Origin: Megalonaias nervosa
Lineage: Eukaryota; Mollusca; Bivalvia; Unionida; Unionidae
Length of the DNA: 64,000 bases
NCBI GenBank assembly: GCA_016617855.1
Contig: JAECUM010001821.1
Coordinates: 1 to 64,000, forward strand
Reading direction: 5' to 3'
Made by a program: the position numbers and the translations under genes. Each line of letters opens with the position of its first letter. Within the stretch, counting starts at the first letter, position 1. The notes beneath the pieces are model-generated. The model was not told the DNA's origin. It was given only the letters and a program-made list of their open reading frames with translations, and searched no databases. Of the stretch, positions 10,819 through 24,337 are shown piece after piece.

Positions 10819-11942
10819 GCTTGTCCAATAACACCAGGGTTAAGTCTAATGCAGAATGGTGAACCTTTTTAATACTAAACACTGCTTTGATTTTCATCAT
10901 TGTTCCAGCAGTTGGAAGTAAATTGTTTGCTATTGATATCTGGAGTAGTTTGTTTTTGCTGTCATCAATAAAAATATTTTAGTCGAATTTGGTACCCTTT
11001 CTTTTTCAAAACCACTCTGTATTTAAATATTGCATTACCACATTTAAAAAGAATTTTAGTCATAATTAAGACAAGCTGTGATTACATATACACACATACT
11101 AATGATACGCCACCCACCCCATCCCCACAAAACCACAAATACTGCTAACCTAATACATGCATGTTCAAAGGAAGACACATAGTCCATCTTTATTTTTATC
11201 GCTAACACCCATCTTGAATACCCATTTACATGCATCAAAAGCTCGAGTCAAACAATAAATGCATTGATACCTGGTGGGTTGGGAGTGGAAGTGGGCTATT
11301 TACATTGTTTTCATCCCTAAAATAATTAATCTGTCATTTGTACAGTGCAATTGTGAAATAAATATCAGAATTAAAAGAAAATTCTAAATGTTTGTAATTT
11401 TAAGGATGAAACTGAGACTCTGACTTCTTCTGTGTTTGCATGATGGTAGTATGCAACATGATCTCTCTCTGAAGGAATTTTATTTTTTCTACATTAAAGT
11501 TTTATGTATTTATCAAGATTGTACAAGACACAATTATATCCATGATTTCACCAACATAAATTTGGTATTTTTAGCCGCAGTTCTAAAGAAAACATATGAG
11601 AAATGACGATTCTAATTCAGACGAGTTGTAGCAGACTAAACGGTAGGAAGCAAGACAGAAAAACATTATCCTCATTGGAATGAAAATAAAGTAAATATTA
11701 TCAGAATAGAAAAAGAAAGGAAAGAAAAAAGTGTGAAAATTCTCAAGGGTAATACTGTATGTGTAATTTGTTTTAAAACCAAAGAAAAGACATCAAGTAA
11801 ATGTTATGAAAATATCTGGTTGTTCAAGATCTCTTCCTGCATGTCCAGAACTGGAGTTATTGAAATCCATGTAAATCCCAGTAGATTTATATGTATATAT
11901 GTGGGAGGATGGTCACTGAAAATGTTTTTCTTAGTTACACAA

Positions 11943-11976
<34 letters not shown>

Positions 11977-13214
11977 GTTGTTATTATTAAGACTACAAGC
12001 AAAGAAACTATTAGCATGTCTGTAACCAAAATGATTATCATTTGAAGCACTCATTTGTATGTAGACAATCATAACTCAAACACTTATTAATGACTAGTTG
12101 TTTGATTGAGTAAAATTGAGTAAAGCAAAGGCTTTACATTGCCCACCTGTCTTTTTCTGTACTCAGATGCCAGTGTGGACACCTTTTTAAAATACTGGAC
12201 TGAATATTTGGAGTGAATCAACAGTAACTCTATTGAAAGAGTCAATACAAAATGGAAAATTCTATGATTTCTTTAACTAAATCATATCAGCTTCTTTTTC
12301 CCCCCTTCAGAGATAGATCACACATTAAAAGCAAGAAACACAACATGAAAAGTTACCATAATACCATGCAGAGGACATAATACTAATACAAGACATAACT
12401 GGATCTGATTCATGAAAAAGCAGAGAAGTTTCCCAATGGAGACGCTTTTACCTTTTTGACACCTGTGACAGAAAGAACTCATTTGACTTAAAATGTTGGT
12501 TCTAAATTCTTGGATATAAATCTCTTTGGCTTGGAAGTAAAACCAAATGGGAAAGGTAGATAAAAGTGGACAAAACTGTCCTTCTTGGCTGTTTTGTGGC
12601 ATTAGTTCCATGACTGGAGGATCAAAACTAGACAATGTTGTTTCTACTAGTTTTAGGAACAGAGTATCTGACTGCCAAATATCACCAATTTTAGAACTTC
12701 AGAAACCAGTATAATTATCTGTTCTTTATAGCACTAATTAATATTGGATCCAAATGCTATAAAGCACTATGACTTTATCATCGTTTTTTTTTTTATAACG
12801 ATATATTTTTTCTTGACCATCATCAATTAGATTTTGGAAAAACTACCAAGTAGTTGTGAAGCAAAAATAAAACCACACAGAATTGATTCTTAGTTTCTCA
12901 GCCACCACTACTACATTTTTCACCATAAAAATAACACATCATCATAATGAAAATAATCCCCATTTAAGACAACAGGTAATCAAATTGTGCTCAATAACCC
13001 GATTATGTTTGCTCGTGTTTAATTCTAAATCTTTCTTGACAGGCAGTGTTTATACGCCAGGTATGGCAGTCTTTAATATGTTTTAGTATGTACAGACTGG
13101 TTCAAAGAGTGCAAAGTAATAAGAAGAGGTAGACGAGTCAGACTGATGAGCCATAACGAGATGTCCATGTTACCCATTATGTAGAAGACTTGTGATAGTC
13201 AAGTAAAAGAAACG

Positions 13215-13264
<50 letters not shown>

Positions 13265-14155
13265 GAAGAAGAAGAAGAAGAAAAAGAAGAAAAATAGAAC
13301 AAAGAAAGGAATAAAATGAACGAATGAATTACGTAACGTGTGCTTCTGATGTTCATCTGCATCTACAGTACCAAAAAGCTCACAGACAAACAGCTGAACA
13401 CAAAGTTGTATTATAAACAAAATTATAAATAAAAATAAAGTAATACAGAGACTCATATTAGAGTCAAACTCAAATACAAAGATATGAGGGCGACATTTCA
13501 AATACTGACTTGGCTCGGCACAGAAATGGCATGGAAGAAACTACACAAATCCACACTTTTGATCCGTCTTTCAGTAAAACAAAATTAGATAACCCGAGTT
13601 TGTTTTCTTTTTGTGCTAGTTAGACATCGGAATTGTCATTACCTTAGATAAATATATAAATATAATACTCAAATTCAATGGAAAAGATAATGACCTGAAC
13701 AGAATCCGAATTCCGGCAGCATGTTCTTTATCATCTGTGGAAAATAGGCTTGACCTAAAAGCAAGACGTACTGTGACCGGATCAGACAGACAGACTCACT
13801 GACAGGTAACGGTTTATGTCATGACCATATCTGTCGAGTGGAATACAAACTGGAACCTGAAGGAAGAAATATCGCAAATCCCCAGAAATATCATCCCCTG
13901 TAATCGATTTCGGAATATAAGCTGGATCACGATATTCCTAATGAAAAATGGTCTCCACTCATTACAGCCTATATCAGTAGTTTAAAAAAAAGCAAATTGG
14001 TTTGGTTTAAGGAACTTATTTGGGAAAATTAAGGGTTCTACGGAAGAAATAATCTCGCCAATAAACAGTATCATTGCGTATGTTAGTTTAAAGAAACTTA
14101 ACACATATATTTACAGGTGAAAAATTATTTTCATTTGTATCATCACATGATTTTA
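10819..14155. other. Non-coding stretch with simple repeats
   Basis: No gene recognised. It contains a (TTA)n run at 11943-11985 and an (ATT)n run at 13215-13262 that passes into (AGA)n to about 13290. The 105-codon minus frame at 12318-12635 and the 100-codon minus frame at 13199-13501 have no domain; the latter translates the microsatellite. Confidence 0.5.
13215..13290. repeat. (ATT)n followed by (AGA)n
   Basis: A trinucleotide ATT run to 13262 changes abruptly to AGA repeats. Confidence 0.92.
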
Positions 14156-14720
14156 TAAAGGTTACAAGGTCATTCATCACATTTCATCAAGGATACAAGG
14201 TCATTTATCACATTTCATTAAGGTTACGAGGTCATTCATCACATTTCAGCAAGGTTACTGGACCATTCATCACCTTTCATCATGGTTACGAGGCCAGTCA
14301 CCGCATTTCATCAGGTTACAGGGCCATTCCACAATTTCAACAAGGTTTCGAAAAGCTATTTATCGCATTTCATCAAGGTTACAGGACCAGTCATCACATT
14401 TCATCAAGGTTAAGTGGCCATTTATCACGTTACATCAAGGTTAAGCGGCCATTCGTCACATTTCCTTAAGGTTACGGGACCATTCCTCAAATTTCATCAA
14501 GGTTACGGGACCGTTCATTACACTGCATCAAGATTAAGCGCCATTCATCACATTTCATCAAGGTTACATGACCATTCATCACACTGCATCAAGTTTAAGC
14601 GGCCATTCGTCACATTTCATAAAGCTTACAATGCCATTCCTTACATTTCACCAAGATTACGAGGCCATTCACCTCTTGTCATCAAGGTTACGACGCCTTT
14701 AAACACATCCTTTCATCATT
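14156..14720. repeat. 31-bp minisatellite, about 18 units
   Basis: Imperfect tandem units built on TTACAAGGTCATTCATCACA followed by TTTCATCAAGG. Individual units differ at the ACGAGGCC/ACAGGACC positions. A 124-codon frame at 14414-14788 is a translation of the array and not a gene. Confidence 0.9.
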
Positions 14721-16679
14721 TTCCAAGGTCATTTTTACCTCACATTAGTTTGCCACTGTGGACTCTGATAGATCAGACTTCATTATGATTTACTTACATG
14801 ATTCTGCTGTTTAGTATCGAAATATACAATTATGAAAATAAGTGAATATTAATATTTACACGTTTTGGTAATAGAAAATACACAAAACAATATGAATCTG
14901 AGAAATATATACAAGTTAACGACCTTCTATATATTGTGTCAGTCTTCCAGTTTTGTGTTGCTTTAGCAGTTTCGATTAAAGTTTCACAACTTAAGATTTC
15001 ACCCAGCGACATATACCTTTTCATGTTTTATACTGACAGGAATATTTCTTCTCTGACCTAACAATTTTGAATGACTTTTTAAATACTTATTCTACAATAA
15101 TTGTGAAGACATGTGGCGACAGATTAGATTGAATACCTTCATTGTATACTTAAATAGTTTAGATTGCATACCTTGGGACATTTGCTGAGTTTAATAAAAG
15201 ATAAGGCCTATCAGTCAATGAAATTCAACGCGTCCTTTTATGGTCCCAGTCTTCAAACGGCAAAACTATATATTTCTCAGAATACATACTGAAGCATTTT
15301 ACCAGGTATCATCCATAATAAAATCTGTACGTTGCGTGTGTTGATACAAAGCAGAGCAGAAAGGATTATCTTTTATTTGCTTGTGCTGCTCGAATAATGA
15401 AACGGTGATATGAAAAGAGCTCGTGAGATAATGTTTAAAAGTGTACTTTCTAACGGTCTGACTAGCCTTTTAGCAAATAAACTAGTTGTTAGGACAAAGG
15501 TTTCAGTGACCTACATAATTCGTCTGTCATTCAACTATATGTAATGAAAATAGAGTATCAATCTATATATTGTATACTTCATGTAATTTTAATTTTTGAA
15601 TCACTCAAAAAATTATGCAGTCTTCACTGTTCTTCTCATTCAGACGCAGTATAGGGCAAAACTGTTTCCACTGCAATGGTAGCATTCCAACCCCAAAACG
15701 CTGCATGCGCCAAAGACTCACATATGTCTAATTTAATTCTGTCCGTGTTTTGTTGTTGTTGTTGTTGCAGTGTTATTTTTGCAATTGTGGAACGTTTAAT
15801 TGACACTTTGTAGCATTACCTATCACGTGCTCTTTCCCATTTCTGTCATTAGGTGTGTGCTAAAGATGAACTTCCTTGGCGAAAACCCTAAAAACCGCTA
15901 AAAACGTTCTAGCTTATCTCATCAAGACAGACGACATTCATCTTCCATTGGCTAGCCATCTACTTTCCCAACAACTACGGTGCAGAATATTTTGATTCCT
16001 ATATAACCCATCTTATGGCAATCGTTATCGTAGACATCATTAGAAGAAATACTGTATTCATTCAATTCAATAATGCAAGATTTTACATGAATTGGATTTG
16101 ATGGTGTGTGTGTGGAATACTCTATGTATTTTCTTCACCAACGTAGTCTTGGATTCCTTCTTTAACATTTACTGACTTGTTTCGGAAGTGATTTCACTTG
16201 TAAAAATAAACACGGAGTTAAATGAATATGATGTATATATATTTTCTTTAGTACAGAAATTAGTGTTTATCCATTGCAAAATGATACTGTACTAGATCAT
16301 TGGAAGTTACTTTAGTTCTTAAAGTTGTTAGTCTTGTAAATGTGTTCATGTTCAACAGTCATTTGATATTTGTACATGCAGAAGGAAGTGATTAGCCCTA
16401 ATCCTCCCTCTTTTTGTAAAGGTTGTAGTTAACGGGTTTATAAAGCCTAGTTTTAGGCTCTTGGGGTGGAGATAGATGAAGATGTGGTGCCTGTGAAGCC
16501 CGGACCCAGACATGTGGACACTACAAATTAATGTGTCCAAAACCAATTACCCCTTACACAGCCACCAAATTCTCTTAGAAAAGAGATACTGTTTAGACAT
16601 TACCAATATGTGTTGTATGTTTTTGTATATTTTGCCTTTCAAAACGAAAACTTAACCCCTCCATTTGTGTGTCATACTA
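14721..16679. other. No recognisable gene
   Basis: Unique-looking AT-rich sequence. Short frames at 14830-15024 and 16352-16546 on the minus strand carry no recognisable motif. Confidence 0.45.
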
Positions 16680-17210
16680 TGTATATGTGCAAGCACTCAT
16701 ACCCATTGGTTAGTAGATACCTGGTTGTTGGTGACTAAAACAGTGTGTTGGATAGTAAGCAAGGAGTGTTGGTTAATACATGCATGGTGTTGGTCACTCA
16801 AATCATGTGCTGGATAGTAAGTGTGAGGTGATTGATAGTAAAATGTTGGTTGTTGCTATTAGATGACAAGATGTTGGTCACTCAAACAGCATGTTGGATC
16901 GTAAGTGTAGTTTTAACATTCTCACTTTACCCCACACTGAACCATAATGTTAAACCTATGGACATTTTTAATATTACATTTTCCTTTTACCCAGTACAGA
17001 CCCATAATTTTAAACTTGTGGAAATTTTTAACATTACATTTTCCCTTCATCCCATACATGCCCAAAGACACAAAACTGTGGAAAGGTCTATCTGTAAATT
17101 ACCCTTCACTCCATAGTGGCCCATTACATTTTCCCTTGAATCCATAGAGGTCCATTTATTAGGCATAATGTTAAATCCCCTCAAGCCCATAGAGGTTCAT
17201 TTTACCCCAT
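16680..17210. repeat. Two degenerate tandem repeats
   Basis: From 16710 to 16915 the phrases TGTTGGTCACTCAAA and GTGTTGGATAGTAAG recur about four times. From 16920 to 17210 a different degenerate unit, built on CATTACATTTTCCCTT and CCCATA, recurs at roughly 60-75-bp spacing. The frames 16832-17116 and 16947-17147 follow the repeat. Confidence 0.7.
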
Positions 17211-19039
17211 ATCACATACATAACTACCCAATAATTCTACTAATGGTATCTTCTATTCCAGATAATGGCTTGTATTTGTATTTGTATTTGACCTGCAATT
17301 TTTTAATCGTCTCAGGAATTTGTTATGGTACTATCTCCTCCTCCTTTTTCTGCAATAATAGCATCACTGCCAGAAGATGTCGATGTAAACAAAAGAATGA
17401 AGAATGGGGACTTTTTTCCACAATGATTAAAAGAACAGACTTTTGTACACAAAAATGAAGTGGAAAAGAGAAAGCAACAAGAGATGAAAATGATGACCAG
17501 TGAACAGACTGAAGTAAGTGTACACCAAACTTCAGAAACTGTGTTTGAAAGCACATTCTTCCCGGGGTAAAACAACTGAAAGGAGTTTAAGAAGTCTCTT
17601 CTCTTTGATGAAATCCAGGAGAAAGAGACTTCCATAGTCAAAGAATTCTAAACCTCCCATACCACCAACTATATCGACCATCACTGAGACTCCATCAGGG
17701 GCAGCAGATACTACCACAGCAAAAATAGTGCAATAGAGATGTGGAACAGGTTTGAGGCAGTTCAGACATATGTTGTCAAGTCCAGTTATTATTTATATTT
17801 TTTCAAACCCAAATGTCCTATTAAAAATAACATGAAATAGCCTGAAACCATGATGGAATGTGCCTTATTATATGACTTTAAAGGTCTTTTTGATAATGTC
17901 AAAAATTAGGTATTTTATCTAAGAATACCTGTTTTTAGATGTTGATTTACCATATATCCACAAGATGATGGTAATGGTGGATTTCATGATGCTTTCCTTC
18001 TGCCCAGCCTTAACGACAATCCAGCTAAGGATATAATACTGCGGTGATGGACACATTTGCGCTATGAGCATGGTCATCTCAGGTTGACAAAATGCTCACG
18101 TGTGTGCAAAGGAAGCTCCATGGCAATGGGACGCAACAAGTGCAAAGCTGTCAGCTTTAGAAAATACTAACTTTGTATTAGAACATGCCATTATGAGCAC
18201 TGTAAGACACATACACAGGTATTATGTAATGACCTAGGGGCATGGTCCTGCCTTAAATGTGGCATCAGAGTCAAATGTTGCCAGCCCTATGGATACTATA
18301 AAACGCTCTGAAATAAATCGAAACCACAAACACCTTTGGCTACACAAGTATGGACAGATACAATAAAACACAATAAAACAGAAATAAATGAATAATAACC
18401 AGCACTGAAGCAACTGTAGTTCTGACCCTGATAAAATACAAAAAATAAAACAAGTCATCCACAGACTTTCCCAATTAGAAATACACTTCACCTTCCCTTT
18501 AGTATAAACATACCTACTGTGCCACAGCTAAAACAACTTGCATGGCAGCATGGAATATACATACCAAGTCATATGAGAAAGGCACACATGCTTGAATTAT
18601 TGAGACCCATAATTACAATGAATCCACTGCCACTGGCTGCCACTGCAGCTTAATAGCAACAATTACAAATAAAACAATAGTACAGCAACTAAGGCAGTTT
18701 GCACATGAGCACAATATTCGAATACCCAGAGGTGCAAGAAAAGTGGACTATATCTGGCTAGTGATCACCAAGATATGCCTCAATAATACCAGCAACACCT
18801 TGGTGAACTCAGCATTGGTGATATAAAAATTTCCCATGCAGGTGGCTAAAACCACTCTAATGAAATCTGAAAAACTTATCCCAAGTATTGCGGTTAATAA
18901 TGGCCAGTTACGACAAAGGTTTTTATCCACTGGCACATTCTCTCCATGGACAGAATGGACAAACTCAGATTGATTTGTTGCTGCGGAATCAAATGAAAGA
19001 ATCAGAATCAATATCACACTATGTATAGATATAGAATCT
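17211..19039. other. No recognised gene; possible decayed element
   Basis: Several overlapping short frames on both strands, none with a domain. Because a Polinton polymerase relic begins immediately downstream, part of this stretch could be older flanking element sequence. I see no integrase, ATPase or capsid motif to support that. Confidence 0.4.
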
Positions 19040-20215
19040 TGCTCAGTTACTTAACCATCACAGCAAGCACAAAGGTAAAAAATATCTATACACACGTTGC
19101 ATATATGTATATATAATTAAGACTCAACAACTGCTCAGCAGTCATTACTTTTACAATGGTGGTATCAGTGAAAAACCACAGTGCACAATCATGCCAAAGC
19201 CTGGCAAAAACACTGCAAATTTACTGCAGTACAATGAAAGATGAAAGTCCCAAATTTCATATATGTGGATTTTGAATGTCTGAAAATTTCAGTGGCTGAC
19301 GTGGCCATCTCTGAATAATGATAATATCAATCCAACAGTACAAGATGCTGAATAAATGTAATGCGGGTTATGATGTGATAGAAAAACAGAGCAGCCAGTC
19401 CTTTATCTTGTTCAGAGCACAAATATATAAGGTGTTTTTCAGATAGATCGAATTTACAGCAAAATGGATTCGGCAGCAGCTCTATTTGCCATCAGATATA
19501 ATTATGACTGGTGATAAAATTCATGAATTTTCCGCAGCCACTCACTGCTGGATTTGTGAAAAAGCTATCACTGAATGGCCAAGTCCTTCCACCAATAAAG
19601 AACAAAGGCCATCCACCAAAGAAACTAAAAGTCCCAGTTCCAAGGTTCCTGATCACTGCCATATTGCTTGAGCATACAGAGGTGCTGCACACAACACATG
19701 TGATTTGCAGTTGAGAATGTACCCTAACAAAACCAAAATTCCTGTGGTAGTTCATAACTTGCTTGGGTATGATGGCCACTTAATAATGCAAACTGTAGCC
19801 ACTGCATCACACTCACCGCTAAGCGTGATCCCCAACAATATGGAAAAGTACATGACGTTTTGGCTGGTACAATTGCAGTTTATCTATTCATACAGTTTAT
19901 GAATTTGTCCTTGAACAAGTTAGTGAACAATCTGATGGTGGAAAAATTCAATACCATCCAACCAATATGGATTTGATAATGAGGAAAGGTGTATATCCAT
20001 ACAAGTAAATGAATGACTGAAACAAATTAACTGAAACTCAGTTACCACCGATCGAAGTGTTTTATTCATTGCTATCACATGAAGGTATTTCAGAGGAAGA
20101 TTACAAACATGCAAAGAAAGTTTGGTTTGCATCAGAGTGAAAAAAAACCTCAGTGACTATCACCTCTTACATACTCTACTGTCTCCATCATGTCCAGTGG
20201 AGAGGTGTATTGACA
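19040..20215 (+). pseudogene. Polinton/Maverick protein-primed DNA polymerase B, decayed fragment
   Basis: Broken frames in order on the plus strand resemble the N-terminal and exonuclease part of Polinton family-B polymerase. About 19080-19110 has HKGKKY, followed by a degenerate finger. MPKPGKN is at about 19193, and the exonuclease-I-like YVDFECL at about 19263. A zinc-binding pair (CWICEKA ... DHCHIA) falls near 19546-19670, followed by AYRGAAHNTC and IPVVVHNLLGYDGHL near 19738. GVYPY, then NKLTETQLPPIEVFYSLL, and EEDYKHAKKVW lie at 19990-20120, and NLSDYHLL at about 20150. Stops and frameshifts interrupt it at many points, and the polymerase palm motifs are absent. No other Polinton gene was found nearby, so it is an old fragment. 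Confidence 0.8.
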
Positions 20216-20239
20216 CAACATTTATTTTAATGTAATAAT

Positions 20240-20515
20240 GTTGCACATGACAATACAGATAACATACATAGATTACCACATAGCTGTACATGACCTAACA
20301 GAGAATATACAAAGACACAGATTAACATAGAGTTATACATGACATAACAGATAATATGCAAAGACACAGATTAACACAGAGTTGTACATGACATAATAGA
20401 GAATATACAAAGACACAGATTAACATGGAGTTGTGCATGATGTAACAAAGAACATACCTAAACACACAATAACACATAGTTGCATGTGACATAGCAGAGA
20501 AAATACATGTGCACA
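20240..20515. repeat. 49-bp tandem array, about 5 units
   Basis: Units of the form CACAGATTAACATAGAGTTA followed by TACATGACATAACAGATAATATGCAAAGA. The middle units are 90% or more alike and the outer ones diverge. The array begins right after the Polinton polymerase relic. Confidence 0.88.
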
Positions 20516-21719
20516 GTTTGTGGGCTTAAAGCCATTTTTCACCACATCCTATAGATGGTGGCCTGAAAGAATAATTTTACTATACCTGTTTTTGAGCTTG
20601 TCTAAATTTACATACCTGAAAGAATATTTAGACTTTATTTTCACAAGATCGTGCAAGTATGGAAGACGGTGAACATTTTGTAGGTCTTGATAGCCATATT
20701 CCTAGTTACATGCAGAGTGCATGCATCCGCTTCTGTCAACAGCTTCTCATATGTAGTACTGCTATCTACAAAAATTAGATGCAACTTTTTAAGTTTATTA
20801 GTGCAGTGTATTGGTTTATTAGCACAGTGTCTTGGTTGGGCAATAGAAATGCCATACTATGGGACAAAAATAAAAATTTTACATGATAAATGCATGGCAT
20901 ATAGCCATTCTAGTCTCACGTGTCAGACGATGTCAAATCTGTTTCAGAACATTTATTTGCATCAAGGCTTGTTTACCAATTACTGATAAATGCTGGCAAA
21001 AATTTATAAGTTTCTGATGGACAATTTTGACCCCTAGGAGTTTTGCAGGTTCTCCAAGTACAATCACTGTAACCCCAAAGGCAAAAGTTGGTTTCTGATT
21101 AAACGGGCTTTGTGTGTGCAAAGTCCCGGGATTTATGTCTGGTTCGCTTTTATCTGGTTTTATCAAAACCATGCTTTCACTTTCAAGGTTTGATAGAATG
21201 TCAACATTCTCATACAAGTCGATCTATTATGTTCACAAATTGTCATCACACTGATTGGCTCAACTTCAAAATGACGATAAATATCAAACTGCTTTGAAGA
21301 TGAAAATCGATGTATAAAAAGAGAAAATATATAGGACTGAAACAAATTTTCAAATAAGGAAATGAATGGGTGAATGGAAAGTTAAACCGCAGAACTAAAT
21401 CACAGATCAACTATATTGACAATGGGAATTTTAAAACATATATGATTAAATTAGTAAAGTTACGATGTGTGTATCAATATCAGCCAGCAGAATGTTTTAG
21501 ACTGACTTAAACCTTGCAGAAAAAGCATGACAAGATTGATAACCCAAGATGAATTGAAACGAAGACCCACATCATTTGTTATGAAGAACTCTCTTCAACC
21601 ATGTCGAATTATATTACACAATTATCTAAATGGATTATTCTGTAAACATAAATACTAATTTAATATTTTTGTAAATGTCAATTCAAGTAGGTGAAATACA
21701 TTAAATGTGTGCTGAATTT
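20516..21719. other. No recognisable gene
   Basis: Short frames on both strands at 20687-20986 and 20933-21345 have no domain. It is part of the region upstream of the zinc-finger gene. Confidence 0.45.
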
Positions 21720-22109
21720 CTCTGCATTGTGCGAGCTACAAGTTTACAACGCAAATAATTTTCGCCAGTTTTAGCGGAGCTCCACAACCACGGAGAGAAT
21801 AAAATAAACAGGTACCGGATGCCAATTTAAAATTGTAGACATCGCATCAGACTTTATAATTTTCAGTTAATTATTACAAGCTCAAAATTATTTAATCAAA
21901 TTAATTTTCTTTAATATAATATTTTAACTTTTTGTTAAACTTACTGTCGTTATTTGTTAAATAACGTTTTTTCATGCAATGATTTTAGACCATGCAATTT
22001 GCTGCAGTATAGGCTGTTATGGCGGATAACTGCTTGGCGAAAATTCGCTAATTCTTGGCGATTTGACAGAAAAAGATTTGTATTTTTAATATCCTAGGCA
22101 AAATTTACT
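21720..22109 (+). promoter_or_regulatory. Putative promoter and 5' UTR of the FET-like zinc-finger gene
   Basis: This is inferred from the start codon at 22110. The stretch has more CpG and GC (GCGGAGC, TGGCGGATAAC, TTGGCGAAAATTCGC) than the flanking DNA. No convincing TATA box at a usable distance was seen. The transcription start was not located. Confidence 0.4.
22019..22051 (+). other. Possible upstream ORF (10 codons)
   Basis: An ATG with a G at +4 reads MADNCLAKIR and stops 58 bases before the proposed main ATG at 22110. If the 5' UTR starts upstream of it, it could reduce initiation at the main start. Confidence 0.3.
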
Positions 22110-22128
22110 ATGGCAACGAGTCAGCAAG
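22110..22128 (+). CDS. Exon 1 coding part: MATSQQ plus one base
   Basis: ATG in a TACTATGG context opens six codons (M-A-T-S-Q-Q) plus G, followed by GTACTTAAAG as donor. Joined to the phase-1 acceptor at 34195 it makes GAC, so the protein starts MATSQQDYSQYGSYQQ. That closely resembles the starts of FUS and EWSR1, which, as I recall, also split an Asp codon after a very short first coding exon. The exon is too short to prove by itself; the phase match and resulting peptide are the support. The ATG in front of the 3-kb frame (34176) lies in the intron, before the TTTACAG acceptor, so it is not the start. Confidence 0.65.
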
Positions 22129-24303
22129 GTACTTAAAGATGTTTACTACATAGTTGTGTAATATTTTTCAAGCTGCCCAGGCTCCTTTATGCAATGACCT
22201 GTTTGGATTGCTGCGGCCTAAAACACGTTGTGTGGTAGGCCACACTAAATGTTGTTCATGTATAATTTAACTGCATTACTGTTACCTCCTAGATAGCAAC
22301 ATCAGAAGGATTCCTAATTTAAAGTAGGCAAAAGTGTATGGCGAGTCCATCCATCTTATGCATGTAAAGTATTGCATGGAATAGCCAAGTTGGATTTTCT
22401 TTAAAATATTTTGAACCTATTTTCGGGAAGCTACTATAATGAGTAATGTTTCAGAAAAGTATATTTAGGTCAAATTAGGTTAGATCCAGTCCAGTCAAAC
22501 AATAATTTTTTAAATTAGGATCTCTCTGCTGCAAATGATAACATGCTCTCTAGTCTTGCGGAACAGTCATTTCTTTCTGTTAGTAAACGGAATCTATTGA
22601 CAGCACTAATTTCCGTTTCTACCAATTAACACGAGGCTACCAACTCGTGCAATTCTGACCCTTGCTATTGATCTTGCATTAGATTGTCTGAGCCTGTTGC
22701 CAGTCAAGGCTGTTTTGAATCAGTTTTTTTTAATATAAAAAAAATCAGACTTGTTAATTACCAAAGATACTGGTTAAGTTTTATTATGGGAAGGACCTAT
22801 GCATATTAATGAGGTTATCTTGTGTATGATTGGTTGAACTTGTGAGTACTCTACAGACTTTTATTTTTTTTGTCAGATTTTGATCACACTTATTTAATAG
22901 TAAGCTTTTCACTCAGTTTGCTACAAAACGATCTTAATTGAGCCAATGGCACTTCAACATGACCACTTGACATCCAGTAACAACTTCTGAACAGAGGGTC
23001 AGACTATTTTCCGGAACAAACAAAATATCAGAACAAAAATAGATAATACCAGAAAAAAAGCTAAAATACAAATTCTACTTCAGTAATTTGTTATACTTTT
23101 ATTTCCATTAATTTCAGTTAACTTTATATTATACAAATGGTTATTTTACTTTTTAAAATTTTTTTGTGTAGTTTGATGGGGGGGGGATGATTATTCAGGG
23201 GGCAGTAATTCTTATGTACTTCAAATGTATAAGTACAAAAATTGTATTACATTACATAAAATATGTTTATTATCAACAATATTTTTGTATGCGGGATATC
23301 TGTATGAATCAAGTTTTGGCATGTAGCAGCAGGTAGTCAGTTGGTATGCACTGGTGTATTATGATTGTTTGCAGCAGTGCTGCTAACCCGTTCGTATTGT
23401 TTAACCCAATCTGATTTAAATCAGATCTCCTCTGTCACCTAATACAGCTTCTTTTTTAGCCACGGTTCCAATAACTCTATCTATACCTTGGCATATCGAG
23501 CAGATATTTCTGTACTTTGGGTCTGTGAATTTCATTGGATGTGGTGGCATCCAATCAAAATTAAGTTGTTCTAATTTGAATACTGTTCCTGTGTGATCAA
23601 GACAAAGGGAGTACACAACTTGAATGGACTGATAAATAAGCACTTTTCCAGTGCTGGTCCGTGTTTGCACAAATACCTTTCACTCAAATAGACCTATAAT
23701 GGCTTCCCTTTGGTACATAGTCATACTTTTGATGTTAAACTTACAAAGTATCCTTTTTAGGTGTACTGCCACCACCGTTTTCGGCCTATGTACAATGCAC
23801 CACGCTATTGGTTGGTTGGAATTACATGCTAAGGGGGGCAACACATGAAATCCAATTGATATTGCTAAGACAAAGCACCAATATAGCTATTTGATCTGCT
23901 AAGGTGTAGATAGGGTTATTGGAACCTTGGCTGGCGAAGATGCCTAATACAGTGAAGATTTGATTTTAATCAGATTGTATTTAACCACACTGCTCATTTT
24001 CTCGTGGTCTAGTTGTTAGAGCATCCACCTTGGATGCATGAGGTCGTGGGTTCAATCCCTGGCTGAGTCTTACCAAAGACTTTTAAAAATGGTACTAACA
24101 GCTGCCTCGCTTGGCTCTCAGCATTAAGAGGTTAGTGTTAGGACTGGTCGGCCTGGTGTTAAGATAATGTGACTGGGTGAGACATCATGCTACATGTCTA
24201 CGGCATGATGCCCCAGTGTTAGACATCACTATAAACTGCCACACTACAGACATCGTAGTAGTGATGACTGAAAAATCGTTACAGTTACATTAAAAAATCC
24301 AAA

Positions 24304-24337
<34 letters not shown>

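Noticed and set aside
13199..13501. 100-codon minus-strand frame with Phe and Ile runs
   Set aside because: Half of it translates the (ATT)n and (AGA)n repeat.
17312..17717. Cluster of overlapping minus-strand frames of 60-109 codons
   Set aside because: Hydrophobic-looking but without a recognisable domain, and they shadow one another.
24001..24073. Functional tRNA gene
   Set aside because: A and B boxes are present, but the sequence continues into a SINE body shared with a second copy, and a full cloverleaf is not convincing.
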